From Mesorhizobium sp. YC-39 (GTDB taxonomy: Bacteria; Pseudomonadota; Alphaproteobacteria; Rhizobiales; Rhizobiaceae), in assembly GCF_025753795.1 (NCBI RefSeq), contig NZ_JAOWPS010000004.1:496001-560000 (forward strand): DNA of 64,000 bases, written 5' to 3'. A program made the position numbers and the translations under genes. Shown piece after piece: positions 32,619 to 41,791 of the stretch. A model generated the notes under the pieces. The model was not told the DNA's origin and ran no database searches. It was given only the letters and a program-made list of their open reading frames with translations. The first letter of the stretch is position 1. Each line of letters begins with the position of its first letter.

Positions 32619-33641
32619 ATGAAAATCATCAGGACATTTATGGCTGCAGCGGCAGTACTCGCTGTCTCTGTCTTCTCGGCACCTTCCTTCGCCGCCGAGG
32701 ATCCGGGTCCCGCCGCCTATTCGCAGGCGCTCAAGGGCAAGCGTGTGATGCTGATTCCGATGGCGATGGGATTCGACCTGGCACAGGGCTGGGCGCATTT
32801 CCTGAAGAAGGAGGTCGATGCCTGGGGCGGCACCTTCGAGACGCGCGATCCGAACTGGGTCGTCGATGCGGGCGCGCAGGCGATCACCGACGCGATCTCT
32901 TCTGACACCAGGCCGGACGTGCTGATCATCCACTCGCCGGACCTCAACTCCTATGCCAAGCTGATGAAGAAGGCACAGGCCGCCGGCACCTATGTGCTGC
33001 TGGTCGACAATCCCGCGAACTTTCCAGCCGACGCCTTTGTCGGCAGTGATTGGGACCGGCTCGGCCAGCTCGAGGCCGAAGCTGCGATCAAGGGCTGCGG
33101 CCCGAATTCCTCCAAGAAGCTTGGGCTGGTGCAGGGTGACCAGGCCAATTCGTCGAGCCTCTACCAGTATGCCGGCATCATGAAGGTGCTGGAAAAGAAC
33201 CCCGACTTCAAAGTCGTGGCCAAGCCGGATTCCAATTGGGATGCCACGACCTCGCGCAACGTGACGACGACGATGCTGCAGCAGAACCCCGACATCTGCG
33301 CCATCATCGATTTCTGGGACGGCGACGCCACCGGCGCGGCTGCCGCGATCCGCGACGCCAAGCTCGAGGGCAAGGTGTTTTTGGTCACCACCGGCGGCGG
33401 CGAGAAGACCGCCGACTGCGACAAGCTGCAGGATGGCACCTATGGCGCGGTGGTGATGACCGACCTCGCCCGCCAGTCGGGCGACATGAATGCCCTCATC
33501 AAGTTCCTGCTGCAGAGCGGGCAGCCGGCCGGCACGTCGAAGACCTACATCTACACGCTGGAGAAGGCGACGACCAAAGCCGACCTCAAGCCCGACAGTT
33601 GCTGGGACCTGAAGGCGCTGCAGGCCGAAGCGGCGAAGTAA
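32619..33641 (+). CDS. CUT2 ABC transporter sugar-binding protein
   Basis: 340 residues from ATG 32619 (AGAGGATG upstream). Signal peptide FMAAAAVLAVSVFSAPSFAA. The mature sequence (KRVMLIPMAMGFDLAQGWAH, LIIHSPDLNSYAKLMKKAQA) is a type-1 periplasmic-binding fold. The C-terminus has paired cysteines typical of this subgroup (DSCWDLKAL). Unusually the binding protein is the second gene, between two permease genes. Ligand unknown; the lactonase-like neighbours suggest a sugar or sugar lactone. Confidence 0.86.
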   Translation: MKIIRTFMAAAAVLAVSVFSAPSFAAEDPGPAAYSQALKGKRVMLIPMAMGFDLAQGWAHFLKKEVDAWGGTFETRDPNWVVDAGAQAITDAISSDTRPDVLIIHSPDLNSYAKLMKKAQAAGTYVLLVDNPANFPADAFVGSDWDRLGQLEAEAAIKGCGPNSSKKLGLVQGDQANSSSLYQYAGIMKVLEKNPDFKVVAKPDSNWDATTSRNVTTTMLQQNPDICAIIDFWDGDATGAAAAIRDAKLEGKVFLVTTGGGEKTADCDKLQDGTYGAVVMTDLARQSGDMNALIKFLLQSGQPAGTSKTYIYTLEKATTKADLKPDSCWDLKALQAEAAK

Positions 33642-33665
33642 AACACAGGTTCAAGACAAGCCTCA

Positions 33666-33698
33666 ACGAGGTGGCGGGAACAAATCCAGCCACCTCGT
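33666..33698 (+). terminator. Intra-operon stem-loop after the CUT2 binding-protein gene
   Basis: ACGAGGTGGC and GCCACCTCGT form a perfect 10-bp stem with a 13-base loop, 24 bases after the stop and 28 before the fusion gene. No U-tract; attenuator or stabiliser. Confidence 0.5.
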
Positions 33699-33726
33699 CT
33701 CCTCATGCAATCACAGCAGTAGCCCG

Positions 33727-35850
33727 ATGTCCTTTCGCGAACGCCTTCAGTCTTGGCGCTACAATCTCGTGCCCGACCATGTCGTCGGCGAGATCCTGAC
33801 CAAGCGCTGGACCGACAACGCCATTCCATTCCTGGCGCTGGTGGCGACGCTTGGCGTGTTCGGTTCGCTCATTCCGGGCTTCTTCAAGCTGACGGCACTG
33901 CAGGATTCGACCCGCCAGCTCGGCGAATTCTCGCTGCTTGTCACCGGCATGACCGTGGTCATGCTAGGCGGCGGCATCGACCTTTCGGTCGGCTCGATCT
34001 TCGCGCTCTCCTGCTTTTCCGCCGTCTATGTCTTCTTCATCCTCGAACAGTCGGTATGGCTGGCGCTTGCCGCGTCAATCGCCACCGGGCTGCTGTTCGG
34101 GGCGATCAACGGCTACCTCATCGGCTATTTCAGGCTACGTGCCTTCCTGACGACGCTGGTCACCTTCATCTTCGGGCGGGCGCTGTTCGATATACTGGTC
34201 ACCAGCTATGCCGCCGACGTCCAGCTTTCCAGCGCCACATCGGATGTGCTGGATTTCATCGGCGACGGTACTTTCTGGGGTCTTTCCGCCGCGGTGTGGG
34301 CGGCGATCATCCTGGCTGTCGTCACTCATATCGCGCTGACGCGTTCACGGCCCGGCTGGCATGTGCTGGCGGTCGGCGGCTCGCGGCGCTCGGCCCACAA
34401 TGCCGGCATCCGTGTGCGCCGCACCGTGTTCATGACCTATGTGTTCTCCGGCTTCTGCGCGTCGCTCGGCGGCTTTCTCATCGCTTGCCGGCTGAGCGGG
34501 GCAGGGCCGGGGACCGGCCTCAACCTCGAGATCATGGCGCTGACAGCGGCGGTGGTCGGCGGCGTCAGCCTGGGCGGGGGGCGCGGCTCGGTGGTCAAGG
34601 GGCTGATGGGCGCGATCATCGTACTGACGATGACCAACGGGCTGATCCGGATGGGCTACGGCACCGGCACCAACCAGATGGTGCTGGGCATCATGCTGGC
34701 CGTTGCCGTCACCATCGACATCCGCTGGCTGAAGAACCGCGACAAGGTGCTGAACGAGGTCTATGTCGCGCCGGTCTACCTAAAGATGGGTGCAACGCAA
34801 TCGGCCGCGGCTGGCTCGGGCACGCCTTACGAACTCGACAACCGGCTGTCGGCCGCGGACCATATCGGGCTCGGCGAGTTGGAAGGGCCGGAAGATGTCA
34901 TTCTCGACCGCGACGGTCATCTCTACTGCGGCACCCGCCATGGCGAGATCGTCCGCTTCTTCGCGCCGGACTATGTCAGCTCTGAGGTCTTTGCCCATAT
35001 TGGCGGCTTTCCGCTGGGCTTGGCCTTCGACAAATCAGGCAATCTGATCAGCTGCGTCGGCGCCATGGGACTTTACTCGGTGTCGCCGCAACGCGAGGTG
35101 AAGCGGCTATCGGCCGAGACGTCGCGCTCGTGGACCTCGATCGTCGATGATGCGCGGCTGCGCGACCCCAACGATATCGACATCGCGCCGGACGGGCGCA
35201 TCTACTTCACCGACTCGACCAAGCGCTACGATGCCCATGACTGGGCGCTCGATTCGATCGAAAACCGCGCCACCGGGCGGCTGCTCGTCTACGATCCGAA
35301 GGACGGTTCGACCAGGACATTGCTTGACGGCTACCGCTACACCAACGGCGTGTGCATGGCGCATGACGGCAAGTCGTTGTTCTTCGCCGAAAGCTGGGCC
35401 TGCCGGGTGCATCGCTATTGGCTTGAAGGGCCGAAAGCAGGCACCGCCGAATGCGTCATCCGCGACATGCCGGGCTATCCCGACAACATCAACCGCGCCT
35501 CCGACGGCAATTACTGGATGGCATGGCTCGGCATGCGCACGCCGAGCTTCGACCTGTCGCTGCGCCATCCCGACATGCGCAAGCGCATGACGCGCCGCCT
35601 GCCGCAGGACGAATGGCTGTTCCCCAACATCAACACCGGCGGCGTGGTCAAGTTCAACGAAAAGGGCGGCATCGTCGAGGCGATGGGCGATCTTTCGAGC
35701 GCCGCGCACCCGATGGTCACCTCGATGCGCGAGCACAAGGGTTATCTCTTCGTCGGCGGCATCCTGAACAACCGTATCGGCCGCTACAAAATCCCCGGCG
35801 CCGACCCGAACTGGACCAGCTCCGCCTCCTACTGGGGGGCAAAGCCATGA
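33727..35850 (+). CDS. Fusion of CUT2 permease with strictosidine-synthase/SMP-30-like beta-propeller
   Basis: 707 residues in one uninterrupted frame. Residues 1 to about 340 are an RbsC-like permease (VTGMTVVMLGGGIDLSVGSI, GGVSLGGGRGSVVKGLMGAI). After a linker of about 35 residues comes a six-bladed propeller domain: LEGPEDVILDRDGHLYCGTR, RDPNDIDIAPDGRIYFTDST, YTNGVCMAHDGKSLFFAES and PGYPDNINRASDGNYWMAWL, as in strictosidine-synthase-like hydrolases and gluconolactonases. RbsC-type permeases end in the cytoplasm, so the enzyme domain should face the channel exit and could act on substrate as it enters. The gene overlaps a second propeller gene by ATGA. No sign of a frameshift joining two genes. 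Confidence 0.88.
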   Translation: MSFRERLQSWRYNLVPDHVVGEILTKRWTDNAIPFLALVATLGVFGSLIPGFFKLTALQDSTRQLGEFSLLVTGMTVVMLGGGIDLSVGSIFALSCFSAVYVFFILEQSVWLALAASIATGLLFGAINGYLIGYFRLRAFLTTLVTFIFGRALFDILVTSYAADVQLSSATSDVLDFIGDGTFWGLSAAVWAAIILAVVTHIALTRSRPGWHVLAVGGSRRSAHNAGIRVRRTVFMTYVFSGFCASLGGFLIACRLSGAGPGTGLNLEIMALTAAVVGGVSLGGGRGSVVKGLMGAIIVLTMTNGLIRMGYGTGTNQMVLGIMLAVAVTIDIRWLKNRDKVLNEVYVAPVYLKMGATQSAAAGSGTPYELDNRLSAADHIGLGELEGPEDVILDRDGHLYCGTRHGEIVRFFAPDYVSSEVFAHIGGFPLGLAFDKSGNLISCVGAMGLYSVSPQREVKRLSAETSRSWTSIVDDARLRDPNDIDIAPDGRIYFTDSTKRYDAHDWALDSIENRATGRLLVYDPKDGSTRTLLDGYRYTNGVCMAHDGKSLFFAESWACRVHRYWLEGPKAGTAECVIRDMPGYPDNINRASDGNYWMAWLGMRTPSFDLSLRHPDMRKRMTRRLPQDEWLFPNINTGGVVKFNEKGGIVEAMGDLSSAAHPMVTSMREHKGYLFVGGILNNRIGRYKIPGADPNWTSSASYWGAKP

Positions 35851-36902
35851 TACTCGATCCGATCCTCGACATCTTTCGCGGCAAGGCGATGACCCTCCCG
35901 CCGCTCGACGGCGCTTTTCGACCGAACACGGTGCTGGATGATGCGCCGGTCTTTTCCGCGCTGATCGAGCCCGACAATCTGGTCGCCACCGGCGACCGCC
36001 TGCTGGCCTCGAGCGGCAACGTTGTCTTCGCGATTGCCGAAGGCAAGGGGCCCACTGTGATCGAAACTTTTCCAGCTCCGGTGACGGCGCTCGCCGTTTC
36101 GCCTTCTGGCGAGCTGGCGGTCGGCCTTGAAAGCGGCAAGTTGGTCATTGCCGGCAAGGAGGTGGTGCTTCCCGCCAAAATTCGCTGCATCACGGCGCTC
36201 GCCTATGCGGCGGACGGAACGCTGTGGCTCGCCAATGGTTCGGCCGAGCATGCGCCGTCGCAATGGGCGACCGACCTGATGAAGAAGGGCGCGTCCGGCT
36301 CGCTGTGGAAGCGCGAACCGGCAGGCGGCGACTTCCGCAAGATCGCCGGCGACATCGCCTTTCCCTACGGGCTGCACCCGGTCGGCAAGGATGTTTTGGT
36401 CAGCGAAAGCTGGCGCCATCAGCTCATCCGTTTCGATGGCACGACCGGCAGCCGCTCGACGGTGCTGGCGCATCTGCCTGGCTATCCCTCGCGGCTGTCG
36501 GCGGCTGGCGATGGCGGCGCCTGGCTGACGCTGTTTGCGCCGCGCAACCGGCTGATCGAATTCGTGCTGCAGGAAACGCATTATCGGCAGGATATGATCG
36601 CGCAGGTGCCACCAGCCTACTGGATCTCGCCGGCGCTTTCCTCCAACCGCAGCTTCCTCGAACCGCTGCAATGCGGCGGCATCCGCACCATGGGCATCCA
36701 CAAGCCGTGGTCGCCGAGCCGCTCCTACGGGCTGGTGGTCAAGCTCGATCGCGGCATGCAGCCGCAATTCAGCCTGCACAGCCGCGCCAACGGCACGCGC
36801 CATGGCATTTGCAGTGTCACGGAGAGAGATGGCCGGCTGTTCATTGCCTCGAAGGGCGGCGACTGTCTGCTCGCCATCGATCTTGCGTCCGGAGGGTTCT
36901 GA
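35847..36902 (+). CDS. SMP-30/strictosidine-synthase-like beta-propeller protein
   Basis: 351 residues from ATG 35847, overlapping the fusion gene by 4 bases and the ATPase start by one. No signal peptide, so cytoplasmic. Blade-like repeats are VTALAVSPSGELAVGLESGK, ITALAYAADGTLWLANGS, FPYGLHPVGKDVLVSESW and PGYPSRLSAAGDGGAWLTLF. Related proteins hydrolyse lactones or esters. It is similar in plan to the propeller half of the preceding fusion and may form a pair with it. Reaction unknown. Confidence 0.78.
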   Translation: MILDPILDIFRGKAMTLPPLDGAFRPNTVLDDAPVFSALIEPDNLVATGDRLLASSGNVVFAIAEGKGPTVIETFPAPVTALAVSPSGELAVGLESGKLVIAGKEVVLPAKIRCITALAYAADGTLWLANGSAEHAPSQWATDLMKKGASGSLWKREPAGGDFRKIAGDIAFPYGLHPVGKDVLVSESWRHQLIRFDGTTGSRSTVLAHLPGYPSRLSAAGDGGAWLTLFAPRNRLIEFVLQETHYRQDMIAQVPPAYWISPALSSNRSFLEPLQCGGIRTMGIHKPWSPSRSYGLVVKLDRGMQPQFSLHSRANGTRHGICSVTERDGRLFIASKGGDCLLAIDLASGGF

Positions 36903-38398
36903 TGGAACCGATCGTCCGCCTTGAAAACGTGACCAAGACCTATCGCGGCGTGCCCGCGGTCAAGAACGTCAGCTTCGAGCTGCGCAAGGGCGAGATCCAT
37001 GCGCTGCTCGGCGAGAACGGTGCGGGAAAGTCGACGCTGACCAAGATCATCGCCGGCGTCGTTGACGCAAGCTCGGGCAAGATGATCCACAAGGGGCAGG
37101 AGATCGCCTACGCGTCGCCGCATGCAGCACTCGAAGCCGGTATCGCCATGGTGTTCCAGGAGACCAGCCTGGTGCCGTCGATGACGGTGGCGCAGAACCT
37201 CTATCTCGGCACGGAAAAATTCCTCAACCGGCTTCGGGGGACATACATTTCGGCGCAGCAGTTCCTGCAGTCGCTGAACTTTCCTGTCGATCCGAACGCC
37301 ATGGTGGCGACGCTGGGCGCGGCCAAGCGGCAGATGGTCGAGATCGCGCGCGCCGTCCACCACAATGCCGAGATCATCATCTTCGACGAGCCGACGGCGT
37401 CGCTGACGCCGGAGGAGAAGCGGCATTTCTTCGCGCTGATCCGCCGGCTGAAGGCCAGCGGCGTGTCGATCGTTTTCATCAGCCACGCGCTGGAAGAGGC
37501 GCTATTGATCGCCGATCGCATCACCATCCTGCGGGACGGCGAACTGGTGATCACCGACGACACATCAGCCTTCGATCGCGACAGGATCGTTGCGGCGATG
37601 GTCGGGCGCACGCTGTCGGGGCAGCTCTACCAGCAGCGCGACGAGGCCAGGCTGCGCAAGGCCGGCAAGAAGGTGCTGTCGGTGCAGGACATCTCGATGA
37701 GCAATGTCGTGCGCAACACCTCCTTCTCGATCTTCGAGGGCCAGATTACCGGCGTCTTCGGGTTGATCGGCTCGGGCCGCACTGAGACCTTCAAGATCGT
37801 CTCCGGCATCTACAAGCGCGACTTCCTGCGCGGCGGCACGATAGAGCTGGACGATAGACCGGTGCGCTACCTCGTGCCCAGCGAGGCGGTGGAGGACGGC
37901 ATCGTCTATGTCACCGAGGATCGCAAGAGCGAGGGCATTTTCGAGACGATGGGCATCGCCGAGAACCTGTTTGGCGGGGCGCTGGCGGCGGGGCGCGAAA
38001 AGGCGTGGGTGATCAACGCGCAGGAGATGCGCACGCTCTCGGCCGAATGGACCAGGACGCTGAACATCAAGGCGATCAACGATAATGCCCGCGTGGTCGA
38101 GCTCTCCGGCGGCAACCAGCAGAAGGTGGTGATCGGCAAGGGGCTAGTGCAGCAGCCGCGCATCGTCATTTTTGACGAGCCGACGCGCGGCGTCGATGTC
38201 GGCGCGATCGCCGAAATCCACCAGATCATCAACCGGCTGGCCGACGAGGGCCTCGCCGTCGTCGTCATCTCGTCCTATTTGCCCGAGATCATGAACCTGT
38301 CCGACCGCATCCTGGTCTGCCGGCAGGGCCGCATCGTCGAGGAGTTCTCGCCGGCGGAAGCGACGGAGGAAAAAATCATGTACGCGGCCGTGCATTAG
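36902..38398 (+). CDS. CUT2 ABC transporter ATPase, duplicated (RbsA-like)
   Basis: 498 residues with two nucleotide-binding domains. Domain 1 has Walker A GENGAGKST and Walker B IIIFDEPTASLTPEE; its signature region reads VATLGAAKRQMVEIARAV, lacking the Gly-Gly. Domain 2 has the usual RbsA-type variant Walker A (GLIGSGRTET, no Lys), a consensus signature LSGGNQQKVVIGKGL and Walker B IVIFDEPTRGVDVG. It energises the two permeases of the operon. The TGATG overlap with the propeller gene shows it belongs to the same unit. Confidence 0.88.
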   Translation: MEPIVRLENVTKTYRGVPAVKNVSFELRKGEIHALLGENGAGKSTLTKIIAGVVDASSGKMIHKGQEIAYASPHAALEAGIAMVFQETSLVPSMTVAQNLYLGTEKFLNRLRGTYISAQQFLQSLNFPVDPNAMVATLGAAKRQMVEIARAVHHNAEIIIFDEPTASLTPEEKRHFFALIRRLKASGVSIVFISHALEEALLIADRITILRDGELVITDDTSAFDRDRIVAAMVGRTLSGQLYQQRDEARLRKAGKKVLSVQDISMSNVVRNTSFSIFEGQITGVFGLIGSGRTETFKIVSGIYKRDFLRGGTIELDDRPVRYLVPSEAVEDGIVYVTEDRKSEGIFETMGIAENLFGGALAAGREKAWVINAQEMRTLSAEWTRTLNIKAINDNARVVELSGGNQQKVVIGKGLVQQPRIVIFDEPTRGVDVGAIAEIHQIINRLADEGLAVVVISSYLPEIMNLSDRILVCRQGRIVEEFSPAEATEEKIMYAAVH

Positions 38399-38442
38399 CT
38401 GCGTTTCCTCGCACGCAGAATCAAAACGAAAAGGAGTCCGCC

Positions 38443-38850
38443 ATGGCCACTACAAGACTTCTCAGCGATGCCGAGGTGGAAAAGATTCCCGCGGTGAAGG
38501 CCGTATTTGACGACATCCGTGCGACGCGCAAATCTGACTTCGTCAACAATTTCTGGCGCGGGCTGGCCAATGATCCGGTTGCGCTGAAGCAGGTCTGGGA
38601 ACAGCTCAAGGCGGTGATGGTCGCCGAGAGCGCCATCGACCCGCTGACCAAGGAGATGATCTACATCGCCGTCTCGACCGCCAATGGCTGCTCCTATTGC
38701 GTCCACTCGCACACCGCCGCCGCCCGTGCCAAAGGCATGACCGACGCGCAGCATGGCGAGCTGGTCTCGATCATCGGGCTGGCCGGGCAGACCAACCAGA
38801 TGGTTACCGCGATGCAGATCCCGGTGGACCCGGAGTTCAAGGTGATGTGA
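38443..38850 (+). CDS. Carboxymuconolactone decarboxylase/AhpD-like protein
   Basis: 135 residues, one CMD domain. The redox/active motif is CSYCVHSH with C83, C86 and H90, the CxxCxxxH pattern of AhpD-type peroxidases. The SD AAAAGGAG precedes ATG 38443. It is last in the lactonase-type transport operon, 44 bp after the ATPase. CMD proteins either decarboxylate lactone acids or reduce peroxides; the CxxC favours a redox role. Confidence 0.82.
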   Translation: MATTRLLSDAEVEKIPAVKAVFDDIRATRKSDFVNNFWRGLANDPVALKQVWEQLKAVMVAESAIDPLTKEMIYIAVSTANGCSYCVHSHTAAARAKGMTDAQHGELVSIIGLAGQTNQMVTAMQIPVDPEFKVM

Positions 38851-38859
38851 GGCGTTCTT

Positions 38860-38881
38860 CCTTCTCCTACAAGGGAGAAGG
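38860..38881. terminator. Bidirectional terminator-like hairpin between convergent genes
   Basis: CCTTCTCC (38860-38867) pairs with GGAGAAGG (38874-38881) across a 6-base loop. It lies in the 39-bp gap between the CMD gene and the convergent amidohydrolase gene. Similar CCTTCTCC...GGAGAAGG hairpins are dispersed between genes in Mesorhizobium genomes (from general knowledge). Confidence 0.5.
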
Positions 38882-38889
38882 GGAGGTAA

Positions 38890-39777
38890 TCATACCGGCC
38901 GATACACCTTCTCCGCCGTGTTCCAAAAGATATCCGCTTCGGCGGCCGCGCCATGCTTGCCCACCGCCTCCCGGTGCGCCTTGATTAGCTCGGCGTGGCT
39001 GGTCCACAGTTTCTCGATCGGGAAGTTCGAGCCGAACATCAGATGGTCGCTGCCCAAAATATCGATCGCATTGTCGACGATATAGGCGATCAGCGCCGGG
39101 TCGTTGCGGTGGACGAAGGTGCCGAGTCCGGACAGTTTGGCGTAGAAGTTTGGCGCCGCTGACAGCGTGCGCAGTCCGGCCTTCCAGGCTTCGGTGGTCT
39201 CAGGCTCCATGCCGGTCAGCATGCCGGCATGGGTGAGAATGAAATTGGTGTCAGGGTTCTCGCCGACCAGCGTCAATCCGTCCTTCATCTGGGTGGGGAA
39301 GAGTTGCAGGTCGAAGGAGAGGCCGTAATCCTTGAGCCGGGCGACATTGGCGCGCACTTTCGGGTCGATGACCTGATCGGCTGAGGTGGCGAAGCGGAAG
39401 GCCGGCGTTTCGTGCCAGTGCAGCTGCATGCGCACGCCGCGCAGCAGCGGATACTTTTTCAACCGGTTGATCTGGGGGCGCACATCGTCCACCGTCATGT
39501 CGGCATAGCCGACGATGGCATGCGGCCAGCCGGTTTCGTCGGCGGTCTTCTGCAGGAAGGCGACTTCCTGCTCGAAATCCTCCTTGGCCCAGTTGGTCTG
39601 GACATAGACCGCCTTTTCGACGCCCGAGCCCTTCTGGTCGGCGAGGAATTCCTCGATCGGATAGTCGCGGCGGATCGGCTCGTAGGGGCCGAAGATGCGC
39701 GGCACCATCGGGCCGACCAGCCAGGGTTGGTCCTGCCGGCGCCAGATGTGGAAATGCGCGTCGATGGCTTTCTGCAT
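38890..39777 (-). CDS. Amidohydrolase-2 family metal-dependent hydrolase
   Basis: 295 residues from ATG 39777 with AAAAGGG 8 bases upstream; an ATG six codons earlier is the alternative. TIM-barrel markers are DAHFHIW (HxH metal site), VYVQTNW, LTHAG and FGSNFPIEKLW. The family includes L-fuconolactonase and 2-pyrone-4,6-dicarboxylate lactonase as well as decarboxylases. It overlaps the VWA gene stop by one base (TGATG) and so is the last gene of the molybdenum hydroxylase operon, perhaps opening a ring or lactone made by that enzyme. Confidence 0.83.
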   Translation of the reverse strand: MQKAIDAHFHIWRRQDQPWLVGPMVPRIFGPYEPIRRDYPIEEFLADQKGSGVEKAVYVQTNWAKEDFEQEVAFLQKTADETGWPHAIVGYADMTVDDVRPQINRLKKYPLLRGVRMQLHWHETPAFRFATSADQVIDPKVRANVARLKDYGLSFDLQLFPTQMKDGLTLVGENPDTNFILTHAGMLTGMEPETTEAWKAGLRTLSAAPNFYAKLSGLGTFVHRNDPALIAYIVDNAIDILGSDHLMFGSNFPIEKLWTSHAELIKAHREAVGKHGAAAEADIFWNTAEKVYRPV

Positions 39778-40904
39778 CACGAGACCCTTTTCCATATTGC
39801 CGCTGCCGCCGGGGCAGGGCGCGCGAGCGACAGGATGAAATCGCTGAGGCCGGCGATGGATGAGCCATCGACGAGATCGTCGAGCACCGGCAGGATGGCA
39901 CGCAGGGCCGCCGTAGCCGGCCGGAAGCGCGGGTCACCGGCCAGCGGCGTCGCCAGCGACAACCGGAAGGCGCGGGCGCTCAGCCGGCGCATCGCCATTT
40001 CCAACTCGGCATGGTCGCCGCGCTCCAGCGCATCGGACAGGATGACGACCGCAGCGCCGCGCGCGAAAGCGGAAAAGCGCGGTACCGAGAGGAAGGCGAG
40101 CAGCGCCGGTCCCATGCGGGTGCCGCCATCCCAGTCGTCGACCTGTGCGGCCGCGCGAGCCAGCGCCTGGTCGCGGTCGCGTATGCGCAACGCTCCGGTG
40201 ATGCGGGTCAGCCGCGTGCCGAAGGTGAAGATTTCCGCCCGATCGGCGCCTTGCACGGCCGCATGCGCCAGTTTGAGATAATCCGAGGTGTGCAGCTTCA
40301 TCGAGCCGGAGATGTCGATCAGCATCAGCAGCTTGCGCGGCACGGTCTGCCGCCGGCGCAGCAGCGGCGAGGGGACATCGCCGTCGGCGCTGACGATTTC
40401 CCGCAGGGACCGGCGCAGGTCGAGCTTGCCGCGCGAATGGGTGCGCACAGTGCGGAAGGAGCGGCGGGCGGGCAAGGCGGACGCCAGCTTGCGGCGAAAG
40501 GCGGTCAGCCTGACGTCGTCGCGCTGGAAATCGCGCGTGCTCAACTGCTCGATGGCCGAGGACAGCTCACCGCCTTCGTCCTGCTGCTCAGCTTCGATCT
40601 GTTCGTCGTTGGCGCCGCCATCATCCTTGATGCGGGTTTCTTCATCCGTATCGCCTTCGACCACGGCAGATGTGTTGCCGTAGAAATAGCTCTGGAAATG
40701 CGCCTCGAATTCGTCGCGGCGGTCGGGCGTCGGCGCCAGAGTGGCGAGCGCTGCTTCGCGGATGTCGGCTATCGAACGGGGACCAAGCAGCGTCACCGCC
40801 TGCATGAAGCCGAATACCTGCTCGGGCGCGACGGGGAAGCCGAAGCGGCGCAGCAGCCGGCCGAAACCGAGCAAGGGCGCCGCCGCGCGGGGCAGGGCGC
40901 TCAC
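39777..40904 (-). CDS. VWA-domain protein, CoxE-like
   Basis: 375 residues from GTG 40904, overlapping the MoxR gene stop (GTGA). The C-terminal half is a von Willebrand A domain with the MIDAS motif LLMLIDISGSM; the central part is acidic (EGDTDEETRIKDDGGANDEQ). CoxE-type proteins work with a MoxR ATPase to insert or mature the metal centre of CO dehydrogenase-type enzymes. The order ATPase-VWA next to the molybdenum subunits matches coxD-coxE. Confidence 0.85.
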   Translation of the reverse strand: MSALPRAAAPLLGFGRLLRRFGFPVAPEQVFGFMQAVTLLGPRSIADIREAALATLAPTPDRRDEFEAHFQSYFYGNTSAVVEGDTDEETRIKDDGGANDEQIEAEQQDEGGELSSAIEQLSTRDFQRDDVRLTAFRRKLASALPARRSFRTVRTHSRGKLDLRRSLREIVSADGDVPSPLLRRRQTVPRKLLMLIDISGSMKLHTSDYLKLAHAAVQGADRAEIFTFGTRLTRITGALRIRDRDQALARAAAQVDDWDGGTRMGPALLAFLSVPRFSAFARGAAVVILSDALERGDHAELEMAMRRLSARAFRLSLATPLAGDPRFRPATAALRAILPVLDDLVDGSSIAGLSDFILSLARPAPAAAAIWKRVS

Positions 40905-41791
40905 GCCAGCGCCTCCTCGACGATGCGGCCGAGTTCGGGCGCGATATAAGACAGGTCCTCCTCGTCCTTGATCAGCACGCCGATGGCGCGGCGGAAGGCT
41001 TCTGGCCATGGGCTGCCGCCTTTTTCGAGGATGGTGGCGGCATTGGCCCATTCGACTGCTTCGGCGATGCCGGGTGGCTTGGCGAGCGGACGGGCGCGGA
41101 TGGTCTGAACGGCTGCGGCCACGGCGCGTGCGGTGGCTTGCGCCACATTGCCGGCGCGCAGCATGATGATCTCAGCCTCGCGCGCGGCGTCGGGGTAGGT
41201 GATCCAGTGGTAGACGCAGCGCCGCCGCAATGCTTCCGCCAGTTCGCGTGTGCGGTTGGAGGTCAGGATGACGATCGGCTGGGACGTGGCGCGGATGGTG
41301 CCGCGCTCGGGGATACTGATCTGGAAATCGGACAGGAATTCCAGCAGCAGCGCCTCGAACTCGTGGTCCGAACGGTCGATCTCGTCGACCAGCAGCACGC
41401 GCTTCTCCGGTGCCTTCAGCACCTGCAGCAGCGGCCGCGCAATCAAGAAGCGGTCATCATAGATATCGATCTCGTGCTCGCCGGCATGACGGATGGCGAG
41501 CAACTGGCGCTGGTAATTCCATTCGTAAAGCGCATGCGCGGCGTCGATGCCCTCATAGCATTGCAGCCGCACCAAGTCGCGTCCGAGTACTTCGGCAATC
41601 GCCTTCGCCGCCTCGGTCTTGCCGACGCCGGGCGCGCCTTCGAGCAGCAGCGGCTTGCCCAACCTTATCGCCAGGAAGATCGCGGTCGCCAGGCTTTCGT
41701 CGGCCAAATAGCGCGAAGCGGCGAGGCACGCTGCCACCGCCTCCGGCGAGGCTGCTGATATCGCGGCGCTTGGCTTCGGCATCTCCGGCAC
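40901..41791 (-). CDS. MoxR-type AAA+ ATPase, CoxD-like
   Basis: 296 residues. Walker A LLEGAPGVGKTEAAKAIAE, Walker B VLLVDEIDRSD, sensor region IVILTSNRTREL and the arginine-rich EALRRRC are clear. The start is the GTG at 41791 directly after the previous stop, or ATG 41782 three codons later; neither has a clean SD. In CO dehydrogenase clusters CoxD is a chaperone ATPase for cofactor maturation. Confidence 0.87.
   Translation of the reverse strand: MPEMPKPSAAISAASPEAVAACLAASRYLADESLATAIFLAIRLGKPLLLEGAPGVGKTEAAKAIAEVLGRDLVRLQCYEGIDAAHALYEWNYQRQLLAIRHAGEHEIDIYDDRFLIARPLLQVLKAPEKRVLLVDEIDRSDHEFEALLLEFLSDFQISIPERGTIRATSQPIVILTSNRTRELAEALRRRCVYHWITYPDAAREAEIIMLRAGNVAQATARAVAAAVQTIRARPLAKPPGIAEAVEWANAATILEKGGSPWPEAFRRAIGVLIKDEEDLSYIAPELGRIVEEALA

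Noticed and set aside
34740..34860. Missed stop or error joining permease and propeller genes
   Set aside because: The frame is continuous through a plausible linker with normal codon use, and no ribosome-binding site plus start codon precedes the propeller part.
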